64,000 nt of DNA from Streptomyces sp. ADI95-17 (lineage in GTDB: Bacteria > Actinomycetota > Actinomycetes > Streptomycetales > Streptomycetaceae): positions 1,082,082-1,146,081 of the forward strand of contig NZ_ML123045.1 in NCBI RefSeq assembly GCF_003846175.1. The letters run 5' to 3'. The translations under genes and the position numbers were made by a program. Positions 25,901-31,681 of this stretch are shown here, in pieces (position 1 is the first letter of the stretch; the number at the start of each line of letters is the position of its first letter). The notes under the pieces are model-generated. The model was given only the letters and a program-made list of their open reading frames with translations, searched no databases and was not told the DNA's origin.

Positions 25901-25990
25901 GACACGGTCCTCGGGACCGGCGAGGCCGCGCTGACCGAGCTGAGCGACCGCGATCTGGCCGACCTCGTCTCGCTCCGGAGGCCGGCATGA
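22970..25990 (+). CDS. SNF2-family DEAD/H helicase
   Basis: 1006 residues. The N-terminal half is a SNF2-helicase-associated region (WDPEGG..., FNWQLSLGDEQLTEAEM). The SNF2 ATPase follows: Walker A ADDMGLGKTIT near 563, DEAQH near 658, LTGTPVENNLSELWALLD. The helicase C part includes QYVTMARLL, LHGGTPVAERERMVDRFQ and DRAYRIGQTQPVQVHR. Such proteins move along or remodel DNA or RNA polymerase complexes (compare HepA/RapA). Residues about 257-292 are a degenerate GTYD/GTYG repeat (TYGTAG, GTYDATGTYGSSGTYDSS), a low-complexity insertion. A GGGAGGGGAGGGG site precedes the ATG. Its stop overlaps the SWIM gene start. Confidence 0.93.
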   Translation: MSTAQHQQDAAAVRLLRCAAVFLPAPLPRDGRVAFWDPEGGPLPEPGDVCAHPADPESPAPGASTAEITVVRRQGQGDDDVRRRTVPALLLPVADALPLLVRARHQESAHPATRCWGAAALQALNLAARGRLLPGLTGDDHDAWRAGPRDAEDIAHLRAIAAAMPAEGHTVPLPDLTPLRLPDPQWLLGSFLDAVADTLPRTPAAAYAMGAPFASREAQHLPGARDWAVEVASGLDAGVRVSLRLDLSAYELFDTADTYGTAGAHDAPGTYDATGTYGSSGTYDSSDATGPGEAGVTAHRAGAARHAAAAITQVHSLADPTYVTDAAALWNGGAGEPFGPRARIDAVLALRRAARVWAPLERLLDQPVPDVLALEEDELYELLSDAGARLAAAGVSVHWPRELARSLTASAVVRPAPGSATDGTSFFDAEQLFAFNWQLSLGDEQLTEAEMDILAEAHRPVVRLRDQWVVVDPALVRKARKRELGLLDPVDALAAALTGTAEVDGEQVAAVPVGALAALRERITADHTTIAPPPGLDATLRDYQLRGLAWLDRMTSLGLGGCLADDMGLGKTITLIALHLHRAHPEPTLVICPASLLGNWHREINRFAPGVPVRRFHGTDRTLTGSGGGFVLTTYGTMRSSAAQLAGHGWGLIVADEAQHVKNPQSSTAKALRTIPAPARVALTGTPVENNLSELWALLDWTTPGLLGPLKAFRARHARIVENTGTAAGLANDEAVERLSRLVRPFLLRRKKSDPGIAPELPPKTETDHPVFLTREQVTLYEAAVRETMAFIEASEGIARRGLIMKLLASLKQICNHPAQYLKEEPTRLVGRSGKLALLDELLDTILAEDGAVLIFTQYVTMARLLSAHLTSRGVPSQLLHGGTPVAERERMVDRFQSGEVPVFLLSLKAAGTGLNLTRAAHVIHYDRWWNPAVEEQATDRAYRIGQTQPVQVHRLIAEGTVEDRIGELLEAKRALADTVLGTGEAALTELSDRDLADLVSLRRPA

Positions 25991-27291
25991 GTCCCCGCCC
26001 GCACACCGGCCACGAACCCCGCCCCGTCGCCCGCCCGCGCCCCGGCCCCGACGACCTGCGGCGCACCTTCGAGGCCGTACCGCCCCGCACCGGCGACGGC
26101 GACGAACCCTTCGCGGACAGCTGGTGGGGCCGTGCCTGGGTGACCGCCCTGGAATCCGTCTCGATGGACGAGGCGCGGCTCGCCCGCGGCCGTACGTACG
26201 CCGACAGCGGCAAGGTCGCCGCGATCACCGTCACCCCCGGCCGGGTCGTCGCCTACGTCCACGGCAGCCGCCCCCGCCCCTACCGCTGCGAACTGCGGCT
26301 GCGGATTCTCGCCGACCCCGACTGGGACACCTTCCTGGACGCGGTCGCGGCCCGGCCCGGACACCTCGCCGCGCTGCTCACCAAGGAGATGCCGCACTCG
26401 CTGGCCGACACGGCGGCCGAGGCCGGCATCGCACTGCTGCCCGGTGCGGGAGACCTCGACCCCGGCTGCTCCTGCCCGGACCACGGCCGGCCCTGCAAGC
26501 ACGTGGCCGCGCTCTGCTACCAGATGGCGAGACTCCTGGACACCGACCCGTTCGTCCTGCTGCTGCTGCGCGGCCGGGGCGAACGGGAACTCCTCGAAGA
26601 GCTGGGCCGCCGCAACGCCGCCCACTCCGCGCGGGAACGCCCCGCGGCCCCCGCCACCCCCTCCGTGCCGGCCCGCGAGGCACTCGCCGACCGCTATCTC
26701 CCGCCGCTCCCCGCCCCGCTTCCGGTGTTGCCGCACCCCGCGCAGCCGCCCTCGTACCCGAGCCTGCCCGGCGCACGCGACCCGCTCGCCCTCGACCACC
26801 TCGCCACGGACGCGGCGGCCCGCGCGCACACGCTGCTCACCACCGGCCTCGATCCGCTCGCCGGACTCACCTCCTGGCAGGACGCGGTACGGCTGGCCGC
26901 GTCCCGGCCCACCGCCGGGCTCACCGCCACCACCCGCGCCCTCTACCGCGAGCTGGCGTACGCCACCGGCCGCACCACCACCGACCTGGCCCGCGCGGTC
27001 GCGGCCTGGCGCCAGGGCGGCGCCGGAGGGCTGGCCGTCCTCGAAACCCCCTGGGACCCCCCGGCCGGCCCCTTCGACCGGGCCCGCCCCGCACTCGCGG
27101 CCGCCGGCTTCCCCCGCTTCCAGCCCCGGCGCAACCACCTCACCCACCCCGGCGGCACGCTTCAGCTCCGCTTCGGCCACGACGGCCGCTGGTACGGCTA
27201 CGAATCCGAACCGGGCGAGGACGACTGGTGGCCCCGGGCCACGCCGGACACCGATCCGGTGAGCGCGCTCATGGAGCTGAGCGGGAGCTGA
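25987..27291 (+). CDS. SWIM zinc finger protein
   Basis: 434 residues. The zinc finger is CSCPDHGRPCKHVAAL near residue 160 (C-x-C-xn-C-x-H), the SWIM pattern. The N-terminal region (FADSWWGRAWVTALESVSMDEARLARGRTYA) is conserved in actinobacterial SWIM proteins paired with SNF2 helicases. Its ATG shares ATGA with the helicase stop (25987-25990), so translation is coupled and the two proteins probably act together on nucleic acid. The Ala/Pro-rich stretch about 215-260 is probably a flexible linker. Confidence 0.92.
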   Translation: MSPRPHTGHEPRPVARPRPGPDDLRRTFEAVPPRTGDGDEPFADSWWGRAWVTALESVSMDEARLARGRTYADSGKVAAITVTPGRVVAYVHGSRPRPYRCELRLRILADPDWDTFLDAVAARPGHLAALLTKEMPHSLADTAAEAGIALLPGAGDLDPGCSCPDHGRPCKHVAALCYQMARLLDTDPFVLLLLRGRGERELLEELGRRNAAHSARERPAAPATPSVPAREALADRYLPPLPAPLPVLPHPAQPPSYPSLPGARDPLALDHLATDAAARAHTLLTTGLDPLAGLTSWQDAVRLAASRPTAGLTATTRALYRELAYATGRTTTDLARAVAAWRQGGAGGLAVLETPWDPPAGPFDRARPALAAAGFPRFQPRRNHLTHPGGTLQLRFGHDGRWYGYESEPGEDDWWPRATPDTDPVSALMELSGS

Positions 27292-27307
27292 ACCGGCCCT
27301 GTGGGCC

Positions 27308-27619
27308 TCAGAGGTTCTGCAGACAGACGAAGAGAACGACCAGGAGCACGGCGACGATCGGCAGCATGATCAGCCCTGCTTTGCGGAACGCCTCGTTGTC
27401 CTGCTGGGACAGGCCCTGGTCGGCACCGTGCACCGATGCCAGATGCTCCCCGGCCATGTCGACGATCTTCTTCATCGTCAGCAGCGACGGCGACCAGTCG
27501 CAGTGGGCGCAGACAAGGAAGTCGCGGTACGGGTCGTACCGGAAGTCCCGCTCGATATTGACCGTGAACTCCTGACCGTCCGGCGTCGTCGCGGTGAAGT
27601 GGCGTACTGGCGTGCCCAT
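27308..27619 (-). CDS. Small zinc-finger-like protein with C-terminal membrane anchor
   Basis: 103 residues. The N-terminal half is beta-like (RHFTATTPDGQEFTVNIERDFRYDPY). Then comes C-x2-C (VCAHCD), about 20 residues, and H-x4-H (EHLASVH), which together look like a zinc-binding finger. The C-terminus is a single hydrophobic helix, LIMLPIVAVLLVVLFVC, so this is probably a tail-anchored protein with its finger in the cytoplasm. I do not recognise a named family. GGGGGAA lies eight nt upstream of the ATG. It converges on the SWIM gene with 16 nt between their stops. Confidence 0.65.
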   Translation of the reverse strand: MGTPVRHFTATTPDGQEFTVNIERDFRYDPYRDFLVCAHCDWSPSLLTMKKIVDMAGEHLASVHGADQGLSQQDNEAFRKAGLIMLPIVAVLLVVLFVCLQNL

Positions 27620-27702
27620 GTGGATCGTTCCCCCGTTCGGCGTGTGGGTACGTTCCCGTACCCGGCCGGGGCACAGTATCCCGACCGGGTACGTGCCCGG
27701 GG

Positions 27703-28220
27703 TCAGAAGTCGGCCGTCGTGCGCTCTTCGAGCCGGGCCACCGAGTCCTGTGGGCGTAGGCCTTCTCGTAGGCGTCGCGGATCCGCTCGATTTGGACATC
27801 GCGCACACGGGCCTCGGACGCGGGGTAGAGCAGGGTCAGTTCGTAGCTGCGCTCCCGCTCGATGACCCCGTTGGAGTCCCGCCACTGTCCCCGGCCGTCC
27901 TGGATGGTCAGCCCGTTCGGGAAGCGCGGCGTGACCTCCTCGTCGATGAAAGCCAGGAACTGGCGATCGGTCACATCCGGTCCACCGTCCGGGCGTTCGG
28001 TTCCGAAGAGGAGCCGGGTCTCGATGTATGCCTTCCCGCGCGTGACGAGGGCCGACGCCGTGGACCGGGAGGCCGCGGGGGCTTCGTCGCCCAGCGTGGC
28101 GTACGCGACGGGCGTGCCCATGGCCGGCACGGCCAGGGCGACCGCGGCCGCGGTCAACGCGGTGCGCCTCTGCGGGCCGGTACGGCCCTGCGCAATGGTG
28201 AAGCGGTGGATGCGAGGCAA
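27703..28220 (-). pseudogene. DUF3574 protein gene with a one-base frameshift near its 3' end
   Basis: From a TTG at 28220 (AGAAGG eight nt upstream) the frame gives a signal-like N-terminus (RTALTAAAVALAVPAMG) and then ETRLLFGTERPDGGPDVTDRQFLAFIDEEVTPRFPNGLTI, characteristic of DUF3574. At AYEKAY the frame is lost. The natural ending, P-Q-D-S-V-A-R-L-E-E-R-T-T-A-D-F-stop, is in the next frame and stops at 27703. One missing base at 27754-27755, at the end of a G run (GGG at 27752-27754), explains it. Without repair the frame runs on through the convergent neighbour to 27198. Sequencing error is as likely as real decay. Confidence 0.7.
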
Positions 28221-28255
28221 GGCGGTGACCTTCTTTCGGGCCTGGGGGAGAGGAG

Positions 28256-28366
28256 GTGACGACGGGTGAGGCTCAGCAGACGGGCGGTACGCGGGTGGTG
28301 TCCGTGCGCGGGTCGCTGCTGGAGTGTTCGCGGGACGGTGGTGCGGACGTGCGGGCCTCACTGTGA
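28256..28366 (+). CDS. Possible 36-residue small ORF
   Basis: GTG 28256 follows GGGGAG by five nt and opens a short frame VTTGEAQQTGGTRVVSVRG...DVRASL ending at TGA 28364-28366. Codon third positions are mostly G/C as in real genes here. There is no known family and length gives little statistical support; it could be a remnant of a larger gene or chance. Confidence 0.25.
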   Translation: MTTGEAQQTGGTRVVSVRGSLLECSRDGGADVRASL

Positions 28367-28566
28367 CAAGCGGCCCCCGCCGGACAGCGGCAGGGACATG
28401 GGCGTCCGGTGGAAACCACCCGTACGGATCGGTCCGGAGCGCCGGCGAAATCCCGCTGCGCCCCGGGGCGGGGGCGGTGATCTACGTCGTCACCGACGAC
28501 GTCACGGTGCTGGAAACCACCTGGCACAGACTCATCGGCTCGGCCATCGGGCCCTGTGATAACCGT

Positions 28567-28596
28567 TTGTTCGGACCGGTTCGGCGCTGTTAGGTT
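28567..28596 (+). promoter_or_regulatory. Promoter giving a leaderless transcript
   Basis: TTGTTC (28567-28572) and TAGGTT (28591-28596) are 18 nt apart. The -10 ends seven nt before the GTG start codon at 28604, and there is no ribosome binding site, the classic layout of leaderless actinobacterial genes. The transcript would run on through the tRNA-like RNAs downstream. Confidence 0.7.
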
Positions 28597-28603
28597 CCGG
28601 GAC

Positions 28604-29335
28604 GTGGCGAAACTCAATCAGATCATCGCAGTGGAGAAGGGCGTCAAGTCCAAGGCTCACCAGGACCTGACGGCGGCCCATCACGGCCTCCAGAAGACCG
28701 GCCTGCTGGCCGGGATCTCCCGTACGTACCAGCCGAAGGACGAGGAGGGCGAGCAGCTGCCGCCCGAGTCGACGCTGGTGCAGATCAAGGCCGAGGACGT
28801 GCTGCGGGAAACCGCGGCGACCCTGACCCGGCTCTTCGATGTGACCGCCACGAAGGACTGGGCGAACTGTTCGGCCCGCGCCGATGTCAAGGTCGACGGC
28901 CGGGTGCTGGTGAGCGACGTGCCCGTCTCGTATCTGCTCTTCCTGGAGAAGCAGCTGACGGACCTCAACACCTTCATCCGCAAGCTGCCCGTGCTCGACG
29001 CCGCGGAGGCCTGGACCCAGGACCCGTCGACGGACTCCTGGAAGACCGAGCCGGTGCGGACGCTCCGTACCAAGAAGGTGCCCCGCAACCACGTGAAGGC
29101 GGAGGCCACCGACAAGCACCCGGCGCAGGTCGAGGTGTACTACGAGGACATCCCGATCGGGTACTGGACGACGGTGAAGTTCTCCGGCGCCCTTCCCGCA
29201 CGGCGCGTCAACGAGCTGCTGGACCGGGTGGAGAAGCTCCAGCAGGCCGTGAAGTACGCCCGCGAGGAAGCCAACGGCGCGGACGTCACCGACCAGCGGG
29301 TGGGTGATGCGGTATTCGGTTACCTCTTCGGGTGA
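28604..29335 (+). CDS. Conserved protein of unknown function next to tRNA-like RNAs
   Basis: 243 residues from the leaderless GTG. It is soluble and mixed alpha/beta, begins AKLNQIIAVEKGVKSKAHQDL, has a central ADVKVDGRVLVSDVPVSYLLFLEKQL, a basic stretch RTLRTKKVPRNHVKAEATDKH that could touch nucleic acid, VEVYYEDIPIGYWTTVKFSG, and a helical end (ARRVNELLDRVEKLQQAVKYA). There is no TROVE/Ro60 signature and no obvious catalytic motif. I believe this is the actinobacterial and phage family catalogued as DUF7873, but that is recollection. The two permuted tRNA-like elements begin about 60 nt after its stop with no terminator with a T run between, so protein and RNAs are probably co-expressed and may bind one another. 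Confidence 0.8.
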   Translation: MAKLNQIIAVEKGVKSKAHQDLTAAHHGLQKTGLLAGISRTYQPKDEEGEQLPPESTLVQIKAEDVLRETAATLTRLFDVTATKDWANCSARADVKVDGRVLVSDVPVSYLLFLEKQLTDLNTFIRKLPVLDAAEAWTQDPSTDSWKTEPVRTLRTKKVPRNHVKAEATDKHPAQVEVYYEDIPIGYWTTVKFSGALPARRVNELLDRVEKLQQAVKYAREEANGADVTDQRVGDAVFGYLFG

Positions 29336-29348
29336 CCGACCATTGATT

Positions 29349-29374
29349 CCCCGGCCGACCAATTTCGGCCGGGG
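29349..29374 (+). other. Hairpin between the unknown gene and the first tRNA-like RNA
   Basis: CCCCGGCCG (29349-29357) pairs with CGGCCGGGG (29366-29374) around an 8-nt loop. It lacks a T run. Its right arm contains GCCGGGG (29368-29374), identical to the 5' acceptor strand of element 1 at 29480-29486, so it could compete for the same partner CCCCGGC (29446-29452). It may be a processing site, a weak terminator or a structural switch. Confidence 0.55.
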
Positions 29375-29397
29375 TGCGCCAGGAGCGCAAGCTGAAA

Positions 29398-29537
29398 CTG
29401 AAGCTTGTCGTGACGACGCGGTTCCAGTGGAGGTTCGAGTCCTCCCCCCGGCACTCCGTGCGCCCCGGCGCACGAACGGGCCGGGGTGGCCCAAATGGTA
29501 GAGGCAGACCGCGATCAATCTCAGACTCTTGCTCCAG
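29398..29537 (+). ncRNA. tRNA-like RNA element 1, circularly permuted
   Basis: The 3' tRNA half comes first: CGGTT (29419-29423, anticodon-stem side), 5-nt variable loop, T arm GGAGG-TTCGAGT-CCTCC (29429-29445) and acceptor strand CCCCGGC (29446-29452). After a linker with a GTGCGC/GCGCAC hairpin comes the 5' half: acceptor GCCGGGG (29480-29486), T8 G9, D arm GCC...TGGTA...GGC (29489-29505), and GACCG (29507-29511) pairing with CGGTT. The anticodon-position stem extends to seven pairs (GACCGCG/CGCGGTT, one G-T). Instead of an anticodon loop it opens into an internal loop containing ATCAATC and an outer helix (TGA/TCA, GTC/GAC, AAG/CTT, CTG/CAG). It cannot decode as it stands. The layout resembles bacterial Y RNA (YrlA) tRNA mimics, where the RNA ends emerge at the anticodon-stem position. 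Confidence 0.7.
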
Positions 29538-29677
29538 ACTCAGCATTCGTCACCCATCGCCGAATCGAGTGGGCCCGTGCCCACGGGCGTCGAGATGCCG
29601 GTTCGACTCCGGCCCGCAGAGCTTCGATCTGCGGTCGTCTAAAGGCAGGACGCGGCGACATCAACCTGACACGGGTC
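29537..29677 (+). ncRNA. tRNA-like RNA element 2, circularly permuted
   Basis: Same order as element 1. T arm GCCGG-TTCGACT-CCGGC (29597-29613) is followed at once by acceptor strand CCGCAGA (29614-29620), a 7-nt loop GCTTCGA, and the perfect partner TCTGCGG (29628-29634). A D arm follows (GTC 29637-29639, loop with GG, GAC 29649-29651). CGGCGA (29653-29658) pairs with TCGCCG (29557-29562). Between TCGCCG and the T arm is a long variable region with its own hairpin GTGGGC-ccgt-GCCCAC (29569-29584). The internal loop carries ATCAACC (29660-29666), matching ATCAATC of element 1, then GTCA/TGAC and GACTC/GGGTC form the outer helix. The acceptor stem is closed by a loop, so no CCA end can exist without cleavage. 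Confidence 0.7.
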
Positions 29678-29714
29678 CTTAAAAGTGTCGGCGTGCCGTA
29701 TGGGTGGCACACCA

Positions 29715-29745
29715 GGGCTCGGGGGCCGGCTACGCCCCCGGGCCC
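29715..29745. terminator. Strong hairpin ending the tRNA-like locus
   Basis: A 12-bp stem with one G-T pair (29715-29726 with 29734-29745, GGGCTCGGGGGC / GCCCCCGGGCCC) and a 7-nt loop lies between the tRNA-like RNAs and the convergent peptidase gene, so it can serve both directions. There is no T run. Confidence 0.75.
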
Positions 29746-29770
29746 GCTCCTGTTCCGGACGGCGCGCCCT

Positions 29771-30397
29771 TCACTCGCCGGCGGGCAGCGACACCCCGCG
29801 CCCCGCGAAGAACCGCTCGAAGTCGGGCAGTGCCAGCTCCGCGGCCCGGGTCCGCGCCGTCGTCCCCGACGGGTTGTGGAAGTGGACGCCCGCGCCGTCG
29901 GCCGTACGGGACGTCAGCAGCACCAGATGCCCGCCCCGCCCGGGAGCCGGCCGCCCCGGGTACCGGATGCCGTAGTGCACCGAGGCCATGACCGTACGGC
30001 CGCCGTCCAGCAGACCGAGGATCTCCTCCGGCGAGAGATGGCGGTGCACCGTGGCGTGCACGCCGTGCACCTCGCGTGCGTACTCGGCGAAGGGGGCGTA
30101 GATCAGTCCCCGGATCTCCCCCCGTTCGTCCTCGGTGTACGCGCCGTACCGGAGCGCCCCGTCGCGCAGCGCGAACAGGGACGGAGCCTCGGCGCCGAGC
30201 GCCATGCGCAGACAGGTCATACCGCACAGATGGCCCGACCAGCGCGCGTACTCGGCCGGTGACTCCGCGCCCGACTCCGCCCAGGCCGGGTCGGTGGCCG
30301 GATCGACCCCGTCCTCCACGATCGGGCCGACGAGCCCGAACGAGGCGAACTGGGTGTGGACGGGAAAGCGGCAGGCGGAACAGGTCACCGGGGGCAT
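29771..30397 (-). CDS. C39-like cysteine peptidase family protein
   Basis: 208 residues, no signal peptide. The peptidase C39-type triad is visible: Cys in SGHLCGMTCLRM (about residue 58), His in GGHLVLLTSRT, and Asn/Asp in VHFHNPSGTT. The N-terminal MPPVTCSACRFPVHTQ has a C-x2-C that may bind zinc. The lack of a signal and of an ABC transporter argues against bacteriocin processing; a cytoplasmic amidase or peptidase role is possible. It starts four nt after the aminotransferase stop, so the two are co-translated. Confidence 0.78.
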   Translation of the reverse strand: MPPVTCSACRFPVHTQFASFGLVGPIVEDGVDPATDPAWAESGAESPAEYARWSGHLCGMTCLRMALGAEAPSLFALRDGALRYGAYTEDERGEIRGLIYAPFAEYAREVHGVHATVHRHLSPEEILGLLDGGRTVMASVHYGIRYPGRPAPGRGGHLVLLTSRTADGAGVHFHNPSGTTARTRAAELALPDFERFFAGRGVSLPAGE

Positions 30398-30401
30398 CCG
30401 G

Positions 30402-31613
30402 TCACTGGCGGTATCCGGTCAGGAAGCGGCCGATGCGGCTGATCGCCGCGTCGAGATCGTCAGCGTACGGGAGCGTGAGGATCCGGAAATGGTCGGGCCG
30501 CGGCCAGTTGAAACCGGTGCCCTGCACGACCTGGATCTTCTCCCGCAGCAGCAGATCCAGCACGAACTTCTCGTCGTCGACGATCCGGTGCACCTTCGGG
30601 TCGATGCGCGGGAACGCGTACAGCGCTCCCTTCGGCTTCACGCACGACACCCCCGGGATCTCGTTCAGCTTCTCCCAGGCCCGGTTGCGCTGCTCGTACA
30701 GCCTGCCCCCGGGCGCGACCAGCTCCCGGATCGACTGCCGGCCGCCGAGCGCGGCCTGAATGGCGTACTGCGCGGGCGCGTTGGGGCACAGCCGCATGGA
30801 GGCGAGCGTGGTCAGCCCCTCCAGGTAGTTGCGGGCGTGCTGCTGCGGACCGGAGACCACCATCCAGCCGGAGCGGAAACCCGCCACGCGGTACGTCTTC
30901 GACAGGCCGCTGAAGGTGAGGCAGACCAGGTCGGGAGCGAGGGCCGCCACACTGTGGTGCTCGGCGTCGTCGTACAGGATCTGGTCGTAGATCTCGTCGG
31001 CGAACACCATCAGACCGTGCCTGCGCGCCAGATCGAGGATGCCTTCGAGGATCTCGCGCGGGTAGACGGCACCGGTCGGGTTGTTCGGGTTGATGATCAC
31101 GACGGCCTTGGTGCGGTCGGTGATCTTCGAGGCCATGTCGGCGAGATCGGGGTTCCAGTCCGACGCCTCGTCACAGGTGTAGTGCACGGACTTGCCGCCC
31201 GCGAGGGTCACCACCGCGGTCCACAACGGGTAGTCGGGGGACGGGACGAGCACCTCGTCGCCGTCCTCCAGCAGTGCCTGGACGGCCATCGAGATCAGCT
31301 CGGAGACGCCGTTGCCGAGGAAGATGTCGTCGACCCCGACATCCGGCAGCCCCATCGCCTGATAGCGCTGCGCCACGGCCCGGCGGGCGGACAGGATGCC
31401 GCGCGAATCCGTGTAGCCATGGGCCTGCGGAAGCATCCGGATCATGTCCTGGACGACCTCCTCCGGCGCCTCGAAACCGAAGAGCGCGGGGTTGCCCGTG
31501 TTGAGCCGGAGCACGCTGTGGCCCGCCTCCTCCAGGGCGTTGGCGTGCTCGATGACCGGGCCCCGGATCTCGTAACAGACCTCGTTGAGCTTGCTGGACT
31601 GCCGGAATTCCAT
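30402..31613 (-). CDS. PLP-dependent aminotransferase (alanine aminotransferase-like)
   Basis: 403 residues, class I/II fold. GHSVLRLNTGNPALFGF, IFLGNGVSELI, PSPDYPLWTA, INPNNPTGAVYPREIL, ADEIYDQILYD and FSGLSKTYRVAGFRSGW (PLP-binding lysine) are all present. Length and sequence match the AlaA/YfbQ type, which makes alanine from pyruvate and glutamate. It leads an operon with the C39-like gene and is divergent from an HxlR regulator whose promoter region holds two TTGG/CCAA palindromes. Confidence 0.92.
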   Translation of the reverse strand: MEFRQSSKLNEVCYEIRGPVIEHANALEEAGHSVLRLNTGNPALFGFEAPEEVVQDMIRMLPQAHGYTDSRGILSARRAVAQRYQAMGLPDVGVDDIFLGNGVSELISMAVQALLEDGDEVLVPSPDYPLWTAVVTLAGGKSVHYTCDEASDWNPDLADMASKITDRTKAVVIINPNNPTGAVYPREILEGILDLARRHGLMVFADEIYDQILYDDAEHHSVAALAPDLVCLTFSGLSKTYRVAGFRSGWMVVSGPQQHARNYLEGLTTLASMRLCPNAPAQYAIQAALGGRQSIRELVAPGGRLYEQRNRAWEKLNEIPGVSCVKPKGALYAFPRIDPKVHRIVDDEKFVLDLLLREKIQVVQGTGFNWPRPDHFRILTLPYADDLDAAISRIGRFLTGYRQ

Positions 31614-31642
31614 GCGGTGGCCTCCCCGACCTGATTGCGATA

Positions 31643-31677
31643 CTTGGTTTTACCAAGCTCGGGCTTGGAAAGTCCAA
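31643..31677. promoter_or_regulatory. Paired TTGG-CCAA operators between the aminotransferase and HxlR genes
   Basis: CTTGGT-ttt-ACCAAG (31643-31657) and TTGGA-aag-TCCAA (31665-31677) are two palindromes of the same type whose centres are about 21 bp apart, or two helical turns. They fill the 68-bp space between the divergent starts and end four nt before the regulator ATG. They probably bind the HxlR protein as two dimers. Confidence 0.7.
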
Positions 31678-31681
31678 CAAC

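Larger units (their letters stand above)
28221..28603. other. Intergenic region upstream of the leaderless gene
   Basis: Holds a possible tiny ORF (28256-28366), the promoter of the next gene at its right end, and an inverted repeat GTCGTC-acc-GACGAC (28486-28500) that could be an operator. Longer frames here, on either strand, have Arg/Pro-rich shadow composition and no supporting ribosome binding sites. Confidence 0.5.

Noticed and set aside
28266..28617. ORFs of 89-114 residues on both strands upstream of the leaderless gene
   Set aside because: Arg/Pro-rich shadow composition, no ribosome binding sites, and overlap with the mapped promoter.
29368..29453. Ordinary linear tRNA gene using GCCGGGG at 29368
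   Set aside because: Acceptor and T arm pair, but there is no D arm with GG, no normal 7-nt anticodon loop, and no upstream partner for CGCGGTT. The permuted reading explains more helices.
29507..29562. Group I intron in a tRNA anticodon loop
   Set aside because: No P3-P7 core sequences were recognised and the flanking tRNA halves do not match each other.
29480..29620. Linear tRNA with 5' half at 29480 and 3' half at 29597
   Set aside because: The acceptor strands GCCGGGG and CCGCAGA do not pair, so these halves belong to different elements.
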